Below the pieces are notes generated by a model, which was not told the origin of the DNA, searched no databases, and worked only from the letters and a program-made list of their open reading frames with translations. Of a stretch of 64,000 bases of DNA, positions 12,000 to 24,042 are shown one piece after another. How positions within the stretch are numbered: position 1 is the stretch's first letter; each line of letters starts with the position of its first letter. Source of the DNA: Brachionus plicatilis (taxonomy: Eukaryota > Rotifera > Eurotatoria > Ploima > Brachionidae); the NCBI GenBank assembly GCA_010279815.1, contig QEOQ01000206.1:261328-325327 (forward strand). Direction: 5' to 3'. The position numbers were made by a program, and so were the translations under genes.

Positions 12000-12530
12000 G
12001 ACCTCTGCCGGAATTACACAAGATACCAATTATCCTTAACTAGTAGCAATTTACCTAGACGAATTAGTAAAATTAGCAGAGAAAGAAAATATTTGTATAA
12101 GAATCCTTGACGACATCGTATTAGTGAGAAAGGAATAAACACCATTCAAAAAGTACTAAATATTTGTCTAATATAAAAAACACTTTTCACCATCACCCTT
12201 GCAAAAAAGAAAGATCATTAGAAGTGCAATCTAAAATACTTTTGATGACAAAGAATATCAAATATCTGGCAATTTCAAATAACTTCTAAAACAACACCTA
12301 CCTTGCCAAACACAATTATAAGTTTCTATAAAATAAGGAACTTGGGTCCATATGAAAATATACCCAAAGCAAATTTAAAAGCTCAACTCTACCTAATTCT
12401 TCAATATAAAATAATGCTGGAAACTAAAAAATGCAAATCTTAAGACTATTTTATCTAAAAAGAAAATCAAAAATGGAATGAAAGCAACAAGCTCAATAGA
12501 AAGCTTTTCTTAGAAAATAGATTCATAGCC
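12000..12530 (+). pseudogene. Decayed non-LTR retrotransposon reverse-transcriptase fragment
   Basis: Translation with frame changes gives RT-like pieces in the right order. A PLPELHKIPIILN piece sits near 12001-12040. An open stretch at 12043-12138 reads IYLDELVKLAEKEN then ILDDIVLV, matching the segment before the catalytic motif and a mutated (F/Y)ADD box of LINE reverse transcriptases. Downstream in another frame, near 12240-12420, come pieces like KAQLYLILQYK, resembling the thumb region. Several stops and frameshifts show it is dead. Assignment rests on motif order only. Confidence 0.4.
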
Positions 12531-15438
12531 ATAATCTTTTGTATTTTTAATCTTACTTATTACATTTTCTTTTTTTCTTTCATTTTAAGAAACATTAATT
12601 TTATTTAAAACATTTTTTTAACTCTCTAATTAATCTTAAAATAATTTTAATCTTAAATAAAAAGGGGGCTAGAAAGTAGGCATAAGGCTGTTCTGGAAAG
12701 CCCAAGAGATAGTCTATCCTAAAAAAATATTTTCAAATAAAAATTAAAAATAGTTATAAAGACTTTTGGCGAATTCATTTTCACTAGCATAGCATCATTT
12801 AAAAATCTGAAGAGCCAGGAAAAAACTAAATTAAAGATCAATAATAAACAAACATATAGTCATTTTTGGGTTATTTAGTTTCCTTTAAGATGGAAAAAAA
12901 GAGATAAATAAAATCTTTGCTAAAAAGTAGTTTGCTAAGTTGTTTAACTAAAAATTTTTTGAAATAAAATTTTAAAAAAATAATGCATTAAGAAGTCGGA
13001 TGCTGATCATTTTTATAAAAATAATAAAACAATTATACTTGTAGAATCTTAAATGATTCCTACAATTTAAATGAAATGTATGAAAATCTAAAAAAAAATT
13101 AAATTTAGCTTATTTTAATCAAAAATTTAGTTAAGGCATTTTTTTATGACTTTAAAAGTAATTGATTAGATGAGAGAGCTTAATTGTTCGCCAATATTGA
13201 CTTCTTAATAAATCAATGAATTAAAAGTCAACTTGGATAACATTCTGAAAAAAATAATATTTTTCTTTAATTAATTTTCCTAAAATGAAAATTAAAAAGA
13301 TAATTATTGGATTATTAGGCAAATATATGTTTTGTTATTTTTTCTCCCGAAGAAAATCTTAGATAAATTTCATTTGAAACCTACTTAGCTCATAAGAGAT
13401 AAAAATTGTTGTATTTAGGCAAAAATAAAGTTATGACCAAAACAAGATAAAAATTGTTTTTTACTCAACAAAAAAATTTAAAAAAATACCTCAAAACCGA
13501 AAAATAGACTTTTTAAACGAAATTGATTTAACAGGTTCGAATAGTTTGGCTGAGTGATTTATTTTTATTCAATATTTGAAGTTTTTCTTTTTATTGAGAA
13601 ATCACTGTGGAAATTAATTTGTGAATTTGATTTTGAAAAATGGAAAATAAAATAAAAAACTTAAGCCCAATGGATAGAGTTTTTAAATTAATCGAAGTTG
13701 GCATCCCGAGCGAACAGCTCCATCTCGATTTATGATTTATATCACTAGTTTTAAATCATTTACCTAAATGATTTATAATCTTTGACTGCAAAAATTATCG
13801 ATTTACTTATAAAGCAATTAAAAACATGCATATCGATTTCGTTCAATAAATGGCATAGTGCTGCGGCTATCAATATAATGTATAAAATAACCCAGAAAAA
13901 ATTTGCTTGCAAAAAATAAATTAAATTTCAGCTTTAATCTTTAACTAACCAATATTTGTTTGTTAGATTGAATACGATCGATTATCTTATCTACTATCGG
14001 TTTGAGTGGCTTTTATTTTTTAAATTGGCTTGCTTTATCATTTTAAATTTTTCAAATATTTTCTTCTATTCAGAAAAAGCCCATTTTCAAGACTTAATCT
14101 TCAATTATGTATCTTCATAGTTTAATATTTACTATGCTTTAAGTTGAATATGCCAATTTTATCTTGGCTTACGTAATAATTTTTTATCTCAGCTTATCAG
14201 GCACATAAAATTTATGAGCTCGAAAAAAATAAACTTGTTTTACAAATTAAGACTAGATTTATGTACTAGGAACATTTTAGAAAAAAATTATTGAATTTGA
14301 ATTTTTGTTTCTTCTTGCAAAAAATTCCTAGAAAATTAAGATATTTTCTGCTAATAAAAAAAATTTTAAACCAGAAACTATAAGTAGCTAAAAAAAAAAA
14401 TTCTTTCAATAAAAATATTAATTTATATGCTCGTAACATTTACAGGAAAAAAAATAATTCTTATTATCTAGATTTTTTTTCTTTTTTAAAAAATATTCCG
14501 TCACAATTAATATATAATTCTTTTTCCTAAATTGAAAATAATCAGGTAAAAAAGTTAGCTAGAATTGAAACATTTTTTTAATTTCCTTTTAAAATTTTTA
14601 TTTAAAAAATTCCCAAATAATTAAAAAAATTATTTTCTAAATAAATTTTTTTTAAATTTTTACGAGAAGTGACAAAAGTTAACTTATTTTAAAAAAAAAT
14701 CTTTTTATGCCCGTAACATTTTGAAAGAAAACCTTAGTATATAACTTAAAAAAATATAAGTTTTTTTGCTGAAAAGCCGTAAACCATTAAACCCTTTTTT
14801 TTGAGAATAATTAATTTAAATTTATATACTCGAAATATTTTCCGGAAAGAAAACCAAAATGTTTATATTTATTTTTTGAAATAACAAAAAAATTCATTTC
14901 TTCAACATTCAAAGCTCCAAGTAAAAAATCAAAAACTAAAAACCATCTTAAAATAAATCCATTTTTTACTCTGACTAATAGCTTACATTATTCCTTTCTC
15001 TACTAAATAAAAACAATCAAATTTTTTCATAGGTATAAAATAAATTAAATTTTACAATCATTATTCTAATTTAACAAATATCGAGTGAATTTTATTGATA
15101 ATAAAAATAGAAGCTAGAAAAATGTTGATGGAAACAGCTTTAATGCCTAAAATGATGAATGCTTAACATTGATATAAATCAAATTAGAAGCACCTAATAT
15201 TCAGCTTGAAATCCAACCTTCGAATGCTAAGAAACAATTTTAAAACTTGTTTTTTTGTTGTTGTTTAAAAACTTTAAGGTAGCAAATAATTAAAAAGTAT
15301 GCATAAAAAAACCTTGGCAAAATTAACTCTAGTCGGATTGTTTTCTAAATAAATGCTTGAAATTCAATTTCTAATTTTATAGTAGAATCAGTAGGGCAGC
15401 GTATTTTCTGCAAAAGTTATTGATCCTATTTGAACAAA
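12531..15438. other. AT-rich intergenic DNA without recognisable genes
   Basis: No coding signature seen. A short stretch near 13665-13725 contains a tRNA A-box-like CCAATGGATAGAG but no convincing B box. Confidence 0.5.
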
Positions 15439-15773
15439 TCAACTTAAGATCTTGTGTCTTGGAAAAGAGATCGAAAGTTTGATGATAAAACAACCTCCCT
15501 GTGGCGTTGAAATACGAAGATAATTTGCCCTCTTACAATCGATTAAGCCCTCACACCTCGCTCTGGCCCTACTTCCTGTTAATACGGGCCTAAACTGGCT
15601 TTTTAAGCACACGTACAACTTATGTGTTTTTCTTCTAGTTCGCAGCATATAACGCTATTAAAGACAATCAAGCTAGAAAAAAGCCCATTGAGCATAAACA
15701 ATTATTTGCTCAAAGATTTGACCAGGCTATTTATTTATTTATTGATAGAAAATTTGATGAAAAACATAAATAA
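15439..15773 (+). other. Coding-like island, unidentified (possible pseudogene)
   Basis: This is a less AT-rich block in an otherwise very AT-rich region. On the plus strand, one frame reads KEIESLMIKQPPCGVEIRR, stops, then resumes in the same frame as FALLQSIKPSHLAL and GLNWLFKHTY. A second frame at 15639-15773 reads KKPIEHKQLFAQRFDQ and ends at TAA. The composition resembles protein more than random AT sequence, but the frames are broken and no family is recognised. It may be a decayed gene or transposon piece. A 69-codon minus-strand frame over the same block is also open. Confidence 0.25.
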
Positions 15774-18744
15774 AACAACTTTAATTAGAAAAAAAATCAA
15801 AAATCTTAAATTATGTATTTGCCATAATTCAAATAGTGAAATTTGATCGTAAAATTTGAAAACCTAATGAATTTTATTTGTTTAGAAGGTCCATAATTGG
15901 CAAGGACCACGCTGCGAATCTAAACTAAACTAAGTGATATGATGTGAACACTTTTTGAAATTGGGCGAAAAAAAAATTTCAAAAATTAGCCTCAATTTTT
16001 GAATTTTTTTTTTCTCTTTCTAATCATCGGGTTTTTATTATGCTAATTTTGCATTTTGGGCCCGAGATAGAAATCATTTTTTAAATATCTCTTTCTCATA
16101 AGGTTTACTTTTTTTTATTATGCTCGCTTACCGAGATTTTAAGCTCTTGTTCAATGCTCAAATGAAATTTTGTAACTTGATGAATATTAAATTTTTTGAA
16201 TTTACCTGAATTGGAAAAATGAAATGGAGATTAGGGACACTTTGAAAGAATATGCCGAATGAGTAAACCGATTAGAATTTATCTGTATTCACTTAGGATA
16301 AGTATTTCAACCCGAATGATTTATAAACAAAACCGTAATTGATTGATTGACAGGTCGTTTTACCAAGATCATTAATCATTTATTAAGCAAATAAGTTTGA
16401 TTGCGATGAAAACTCATGCAAAATTAAGTCAAGTGCGCTCAAATGCAAAATTAGCCTTGTTTTCAACTTAACAAAAAATGGCAAACTTGGCTAGTTCCTC
16501 AAACAATTACATCTCTTTCCTTTCCCCTAAGTTTGACCAAACAATGCTGGGAGAAATTTTTTTATATTTCAAAAAGATTAAATTAATTGAACTCATACGA
16601 CAAATTAAAAGCATTTTTGAGTAGGTCTATCTTTTGAGTACAATTTGAACACTAAAAAAAACTTTTAAATTTTTTCAAAAAGTTTAATGGCTCTTTATTT
16701 TAAATTATTATGCTAAGTATGTTGTAACTAAAAATTTTTCCAAAACTAAGATAAATTTTTAATTATTTATTCTGATTTGGTTGCTTTTGATAATAAAATA
16801 GAATGAAACAAAACTAGCCCTTTTATTTATTTTAATCAAAATTTTTAAATTAAAGTGTTTGTGTCTTATTAAATTTGATTGAGAAATTAAATTTGAAAAA
16901 AAAAAAATTAAAATTAAATAAATGAATTAATAAATAAAAATAAATTAATTTAAAAATAAATAAATTTGATTGAAAAATTAAATTTGAAAAAAAGTTTTTT
17001 GTTGATACTTTTAAAATTAAAAAATCTGAGCTAAGAAAACACGGACTCTTAAGAAAATTGTGCCCATATTTGAACAAACAACTAATGGAATCAATTACTT
17101 TTATAAGCAGTAGAAAAATATTCTATAAATATTTTATTTGATTAGAAAAAATCCAACAATGCTTCAACAAAATGCTCAATCAACTTTTGCTTTTATATAA
17201 GCTTGATTAGATCAATTTTTTGATTAATAATAATTTTACTTTGGGTTAAAATTTTATTAGGGATATTTTGTTCGAAGCTTTTGTTGCAATCGTTTTAAGA
17301 TAATCAAAATAAATCGCATTACACTTTTGAATTTGAACTAGCTACAGGATAGATTGTTTCTGTTCCTCGAATTATTTAATGCCCATTCTAATTAATTTTT
17401 TTTCGATTAAAATAATTTGAGTTAATCTGGAAAAAAAATACTTTTTTTCAATAATTTAATTTATCAAGCCTTAAATATTTAAAATAATAAGGAATTGATA
17501 CGGCTTGAGAAGACTTCTATTTTAACTGATGATAAGACTTTTGACCTTTAAAGTAAATATTTAGTATTTTTCTTAGAAATTTTTTAAACATTTAAAAATT
17601 GATCGATTTGCAAATTGAAATAATAAAATTAACAAAAAAATCTGTACATTATCAAGCTAACGGAGGAAATCTTCATAAAAATTATTTTTGGAAAATGAAT
17701 GGTTCTGCATTCGAATAAAAAGATAATAAAGAATTGATCTATCATCATTGATCTGCATATTTTAATCGACATAAATGAAAAGTATTTAAATTTGTTTATA
17801 ATTATTCAATTTTCTTACTAAAAAAAAAAATTCAAATTGATTAGTACAGATTTACTATCTTTATAAGACCTTTTCAATTGAAGATTCAAATAATAAAGAA
17901 TAAAAACAATTAAAATTGTACTGAGATAATGGGCGTTATTAAAAAAATTTAAGAATAAAAATAAATCTAAAAAATCGAATTTTAATTTTTAGTGGAGTAA
18001 AAAAAGTATTTGTGCACAGTAAATTGAATTATCTTTTCATTAAAATTCTTGTTTTGTCAATAAAATAATTTTTGCTGAGACATACTAAGTCAATATTAAT
18101 TCAAATCAGTATAATTTATTTTTTTAAAAGCAGGTGTCCGAAATGGAAATTCAACTCGTTTTTGAATGAAACCCGATTTGAAAATTTGAAAATAAATTGT
18201 ATCAATTTTGTTCAGTTTAAAACTGGGTTATTGCTCTCTTTTGAAAAATACTAATTTTCTAGTAAATCAAGCTAGACAAACACTTAAAAGCTAAAAAATA
18301 AATTGAATTTTTTTTTATTAATTAAACAGAAACAAATGAAAAATTAATGAATAAAAATTATTCAAATTTTTAAATATTCAAAACGACATTAACAACATGT
18401 CTAATTTAAAACAAAATCACGTGACAAAAGCATTAAATTAAAGTATAACTATTGTAGATTAGTGGTACTTGATAAATTTGACGCATTCATACTTGACTTT
18501 TTTGATATTTGATATGCAGCCATGATATTTAAAGATTATGTGTTCAAAAATAAACATTTAGGAAAGAGTCTTGGCACTTTCTATTTAAAACGATTTTTGA
18601 ATACTTTTAGCTTAACTTGATATAAAAAAAAGTGACAAAAAAATCCATAAAACTTTTGCATTGAATTCGGAACTTATTTTTGATAGCAAACGAGCCAAAC
18701 GCATGTTGTTTGAAAAAAATTGAATTTTTTAAAATTTTACTAAA
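15774..18744. other. AT-rich intergenic DNA upstream of the aminopeptidase gene
   Basis: No genes recognised. The 60-75-codon frames here are low-complexity F/I/K/N/L sequences typical of AT-rich noncoding DNA. The segment just before 18745 must contain the promoter, but no clear element stands out. Confidence 0.5.
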
Positions 18745-21700
18745 ATGTTCAAGCTACTTGGCTCAAAAAATGTGCTATCTTTTAGGAAAATTTTAAGTAG
18801 ATCTGTTATTCAGGACACTAAAAACCTTTCTCGCAGTGTATTATTTAGCCTACGAACACCTAAAAATAGCAGGTTTAATTCTAATGATTCCATTGAGCGG
18901 CCCCATGTCCGCGTTAGTGACATAATTTTCTCTAAACCGAATTCAGCATGCAAAAGTTTAAATTCTAGGTAAAAAAAATTTAAAATCAATTTTCAATTTT
19001 TATTGTTATTTGACAGAAACCTCTCCACATACAAAAAAAATTCCGAAATGAGTTCAACAGAATTTGTTCGTTTGCCAAAAAATGTACTTCCTGTTAACTA
19101 CACTTTAGAGCTTCAGCCTGATTTTACAAATTTCACCTTCACTGGTCGTGTTGACATCGATGTAAAAGTAATAAAAAAATTTTAAATATTTTATTTGTTT
19201 TTTAATAATTTTAAATTAAAAAAAAAAAATTTCCAAAATAAATTTAATTTTGTTCTAAAAAATCTCAAATTTAAGGTTAGCTCAGAGACCAACACAGTTT
19301 TGTTGAACAGTGCCGAGCTTTCTTTCAAAGAAGCGGTATTCGAAACTGCCACTGGCACAAAAATGACAAGTTCTGATGTCAAACTAGACGAACCAAATGA
19401 ACTTGCCACCATCGTTTTTCCGCAAGCACTACCAATCGGATTGGGAAAGCTTCACATTTCCTATACTGGAATTTTAAATGACAAATTAAAAGGCTTTTAC
19501 CGAAGCAAATATGTGCATCCATCAGGAGAAGAGAGGTATGCAGCTACGACACAATTCGAAGCTGCTGATGCACGACGAGCTCTTCCGTGCTGGGACGAGC
19601 CAGCCCTAAAAGCAACATTTGACGTAACTATCATTGCCGAAGAGAACAAAACAGTTTTGTCCAACATGCCTCTACTTGATGCTAAACAAGTTGAAGGAAA
19701 CCAAAGTTTAAGAAGATTCAGATTTGACAGAACACCAATTATGTCCACTTATCTCCTTGCTTTTGTAATTGGTGAGTATGACTACATTGAAGACAAAGAC
19801 AGAAATGGAGTCCTAATCCGAGTGTACACTCCGTTGGGTAAACAAGAACTTGGCAGATTTGCTCTAGAGGTACATTTTTTTCCAAATAAAAAAAAATCAA
19901 AAATTTAATTAAGAAGAAAAAAAACAGATAGCTTGTAAATGTCTGCCATTTTATGCAGATTTTTTTGGCATCAAATTTAATTTGCCAAAACTGGACATGA
20001 TTGCAGTGACTCATTTAAGTTTTGGTGAGTCTAGGCTAAATAAACAAAAGAAAAAATCTTGAATCGATTCGTTTTATTCTAAATTAAATGATAAAATTAA
20101 GAAAAATAATTTTTTTTTTTCAAAATCAGGTTGCTGTTAAAACCCTTCCATTTTATACGGACTATTTCCGAATCAGCTATCCATTGCCAAAGCTTGACTT
20201 GATAGCCATAGCCGACTTTGCTGCAGGTAATGAATCGATGCCAAGATTTGAGCAAAAATCAAAATTTAACTTTTCTCTTTTAGGCGCCATGGAAAACTGG
20301 GGTCTGGTCACTTACAGAGAGACAGCATTGTTGGTAGACCCGAAAAACTCTTCATTGATGTCAAAGCAAACGGTGGCCATTGTGGTCGGACATGAATTGG
20401 CACATCAATGGTTCGGAAATATAGTCACCATGGAATGGTGGACTCATTTGTGGCTGAACGAGGGCTTTGCTTCGTGGATTGAATATTTGTGCGTAGACCA
20501 CTGTTTGCCCGAGCTGGACATATGGACCCACTTTGTGAACAGCGACTACTGCAGAGCTTTGGAATTGGACAGCTTGAAGAACAGTCATCCGATCGAAGTG
20601 CCGGTCGGACCGCCTTCTGAAGTTGATGAAATTTTCGATGCCATTTCGTACAGCAAGGGAGCAACCGCTATCCGCATGTTGCACAGCTACATTGGCGATG
20701 ACGCATTCAGAACTGGTTTGCACAACTATTTGGAAAAATTCAAGTACAGAAATGCGGTCACCGAAGACTTGTGGGAGGCTTTGACCGAAGCTTCAAAAAA
20801 ACCAGTCAATCAACTCATGGATTTGTGGACCAGTCAAACTGGCTACCCGTACATTAATATCTCTCACTCGATTAATCCGAGTGGCGAGACTGTGCTGCAG
20901 CTTAGTCAGCAGAGATTTTTCTCCAACGGAGCCAAACCAACTGAAGAAGAGAACTTTTTGTGGAAAGTGCCAATCACTGTTGTCACCAAGTCATCCTATC
21001 CAAATGTTCGCAAGGAAATTTTGCTCGAAAAGCGAACAGATGAGCTCAATCTAGGAGTGCTAGGTGCCAATGATTGGATCAAGTTGAACAAGAACACCAT
21101 TGGTATGTACAGATCCAATTATTCGCCAGAGCTTTTGCTCAGACTTTCAAGTGTAATCCGCGAGCAAACTTTGCATCCCACTGATAGACTTGGGCTTCAA
21201 AGTGACGTGTTCGCGTTATCCCAAGCTGGCCTATTGTCCGCAGCTGATGTACTCAAATTTTTGGAGGGCTACTCGGCAGAAGAAAATGTCACTGTTTGGC
21301 GAGATTTGATCTCCAATTTGATGAGTCTATCTCATACATTGCTGAACACTGACTTCCAGCCCCAATTTCAGGCTTTTGTTGTCAAATTGCTGAAGCCCAT
21401 TTCCACCAAACTTGGATGGGATCCGATACAAGACGAGAGTGGTCTGCAGGGAATGTGTCGAGCTACAGTTCTGAGAACTCTGGGAATCAATGGTGACCGG
21501 GATACTATCGATGAAGCCAAGCGAAGATTGGAGGCTCATTTCAAAGGAAATTTGATTCCAGCTGATCTTAGATCCGCGGTCTACTCGTCCGCATTGTATG
21601 ACAGTGAAGAAGCTCTTTTGGACAAATTGATCGATTTACACAATAAATCTGACTTGCAAGAGGAAAAAATGAGAATAGCCACTTCGTTGGGTTCAGTGAG

Positions 21701-22216
21701 ATCCGAGGCTTTGATCAAAAAAGTTCTTCATTTTGCTCTATCAGTGAGTTTTAAAAATTTTTTTTTTATTTTTTTTTTTTTAATTAAACAAAAAAAATAA
21801 TTTAATTTATTTATTTAGCCGTCTGTTAGATCACAAGATTCGGTTACTGTCATTTGTGCAGTATGTTCTAACACCTCTACCAAATTGTCTTCGGATTTGA
21901 CTTGGCAATTTGTCAAAGAAAACTGGGATACCATTCACTCGAGATATTCATCTGGATTTTTGATCACTCGCCTGTGCAAAGTGAATTCTAGATTATTTTT
22001 TTGTTAGAAAAAAAAGAATTTATTTTGATTTTTGTTTAGACTGTGAGTGAAAATTTTGCCACCCAAAAAGATTACGAAGATGTCGAGGCCTTTTTCAAGG
22101 CTCATCCAGTCGCGGCCGCTCAAAGAAGCATCCAACAAGGCTTAGAAAGCATTCAAGTCAATCAAGCCTGGTTGAAAAGAGATGAACAAAAGTTAAGAAG
22201 CTTTTTGAGCGCTTAA
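18745..22216 (+). CDS. NPEPPS: Puromycin-sensitive aminopeptidase (M1 family zinc metallopeptidase)
   Basis: Exons: 18745-18968, 19017-19167, 19276-19869, then either 19928-20024 or 20130-20226, then 20284-21743, 21819-21980, 22040-22216. Total is 954 aa. The enzyme removes N-terminal residues from peptides, normally in the cytosol. Seen directly: GAMEN exopeptidase motif at 356-360 across the alternative-exon junction, zinc site HELAH at 392-396 with the third ligand Glu415 exactly 18 residues on, and catalytic Tyr478 in ISYSKGA. The ERAP1-like C-terminal helical domain is complete. The usual family start corresponds to Met86 (MSSTEFVRLPKNVLPVNYTL). The 85 residues before it are Ser/Arg/Leu-rich with almost no acidic residues at the very N-terminus, like a mitochondrial presequence. 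Either start could be used. The two alternative exons are described separately. Confidence 0.95.
19928..20024 (+). other. NPEPPS: Aminopeptidase alternative exon A (mutually exclusive)
   Basis: 97 nt, flanked by acceptor AACAG and donor GTGAGT. It enters in phase 0 and leaves in phase 1. The peptide begins IACKCLPFYADFF and ends VTHLSFG. Joining to 20284 regenerates GAMEN. It is homologous to the next exon, so both come from an exon duplication. Adding both exons would put an in-frame TAA four codons into the second one. Confidence 0.85.
20130..20226 (+). other. NPEPPS: Aminopeptidase alternative exon B (mutually exclusive, canonical version)
   Basis: 97 nt, acceptor ATCAG, donor GTAATG, with the same phases as exon A. 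The peptide begins VAVKTLPFYTDYF and ends IADFAAG, which is the usual family sequence before GAMEN. By eye, 17 of 33 residues are identical to exon A. Confidence 0.9.
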
Positions 22217-22287
22217 ATTTTTACTTTTTATTTTAATCCAAACAAAAAATTTGACAAAGTTTTCCGACAATTAAAATATTTTTAATT

Positions 22288-22293
22288 AATAAA
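22288..22293 (+). terminator. Polyadenylation signal of the aminopeptidase gene
   Basis: AATAAA lies 72 bases after the stop codon at 22216. In such AT-rich DNA the hexamer is common, so support is positional only. Confidence 0.4.
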
Positions 22294-23670
22294 TGATCAA
22301 ATCAATTTTTTTTTTCAGAATTAAAACATATTGCTTTAAATTAACCTAAAATTTTTTTTATTGATTTCAACTGTAATTAGAGAAATTAAAGATAAATTGC
22401 TGGAGTCTGTCTCAAATAAATCATTCGATTTTTATCAAAGTAAGAATTTTTTTCAGCGCTTATAAAATCTCGAATTATTTTTTGAAAGTCGGCAATTATT
22501 ACAAGATTTGCTTCAGTTTTTTAAGAGTTGTTTAAATTTCATTGTTTATTATTTTTGAGAATATGGCAGAAAATAAATGCTTAAGCCTTATCAAAGATCA
22601 AGAATATTCAATAGAATTAGATTTAAAGAATTTTTTAATTTTTTAAAAAAAATTTTCTTGAAGAAAATGGCTACATTTTTTAGTATAATAAGTTTTACAA
22701 GATTTCAAGAAAATTTTTTATATTGTTAAAAAATTCACTACTCAAGTCGAAACTAGGAGAAAATAGTTAAAAAAAATATTTTAAAATGTTTATAACACCA
22801 AATTATTTTTGTTTTTAGAAATCATTCATTAAATTGCATCAATTTTAATAGAGAATTTCAAATAGTTCTAACTTTGATTTTCATTTAGTTCTTTTTTTTT
22901 AACACTAAAATTTTTACACAAATATTTTTTCTTTTAAAAAAATGGCTAAATAAAAACGAATTTAAATTCCATTAATTGCATTTAATTTTCTAAATAAGAA
23001 TTCTCAATAATTTGATTGAACTTATAAACACTTTTTATTTTCAAGTAGCATGCAATTTTTTCCATGTTGATACATTTTTTTAATTTTATTGATTTGACAA
23101 ATTGACTAGAACTATAACTTTTTTTTCAGTCTAAAAACGAATTATTCAGTAAATTTATATTTGGAAACTAAAGTTAACCATGCGAGATTTAATTAATTTC
23201 AGACGTGAAGTTATTCTATGTTCATTATTTTATCGCATATTAAAGGGAAAGTATAAATTCTAATTCTTCAAAAAAAAGTTTTAAATTTGTTTTACAAAAT
23301 GATAAGGATGGAACTCTGAGTGATTCAAAATCAATTAAAATCATAAATAGTAAAAAATCCCTATTTTTATTATAATTTTTTTTCATTTATTGGGAAATTT
23401 TTTCAAAAAAATATTTGATTAAAGGTTTCCTCGATTTTTAAATAATTTCTTATTTTTTAAATTTTCATTTTTTTTATTTTAATATTTTTCCTCGTTCAAA
23501 TTAATTAAGTAAATAATTACTATAATATATAATCATGTAATCATTTTTAAATTTTTAATCAACTATGAACTATTTCTATTCACAATTTTTAATGCTGGCA
23601 ACATGAAAATAGAAAATTACTAAAATCATCATCGGAAATTTTTTATCATTTTAATTTTTTACTTTATCTT
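22294..23670. other. AT-rich intergenic DNA
   Basis: Nothing recognised apart from A/T tracts. Confidence 0.5.
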
Positions 23671-24042
23671 GGTATTGTGAAATTCAAATACAAATTGAAC
23701 AAAAATTATTCCTTTTTTAATGAATTAAAATTGAAGTTAATAAAATATACTTAAAAAATTCTGCAACAAACCGCAGCATACTTTGTTGCACCTTTTTTTC
23801 CCTAAAATAAAATCATTATTTTCCTTTTTTTTAGTAAATTAAACCAATAATCAATTAAAATCTTATCAATGATATTTTTTGTCTTATTAAAACATGAGAA
23901 AAATTATTTTTAGTAAAAAAGTTACAACAAAGTATGTTGCACTTTGTTGCAAAATTTTTTAAGTATATTTTATTAGCTTTAATTTTAATTCAATAATAAA
24001 GGAATAATTTTTGTTTAATTTGTATTTGAATTTCACAATACC
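23671..24042. mobile_element. Hairpin MITE with GGTATTGTGAAATTC ends
   Basis: The 372-bp element has terminal inverted repeats GGTATTGTGAAATTCAAATA / complement, continuing as near-perfect arms of over 100 bp. The innermost arm parts carry GCAACAAA...CATACTTTGTTG. Flanking 9-mers CTTTATCTT and ATATATCTT match at seven of nine positions, suggesting a 9-bp target duplication. It belongs to the same family as several elements inside the kinesin introns (GGYATTGTGAA termini). Confidence 0.65.

Noticed and set aside
13665..13730. tRNA-like start CCAATGGATAGAG
   Set aside because: No matching B box or acceptor stem could be found, so neither a tRNA nor a confident SINE call.
20361..20723. 120-codon minus-strand frame
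   Set aside because: Shadow of the aminopeptidase catalytic exon.
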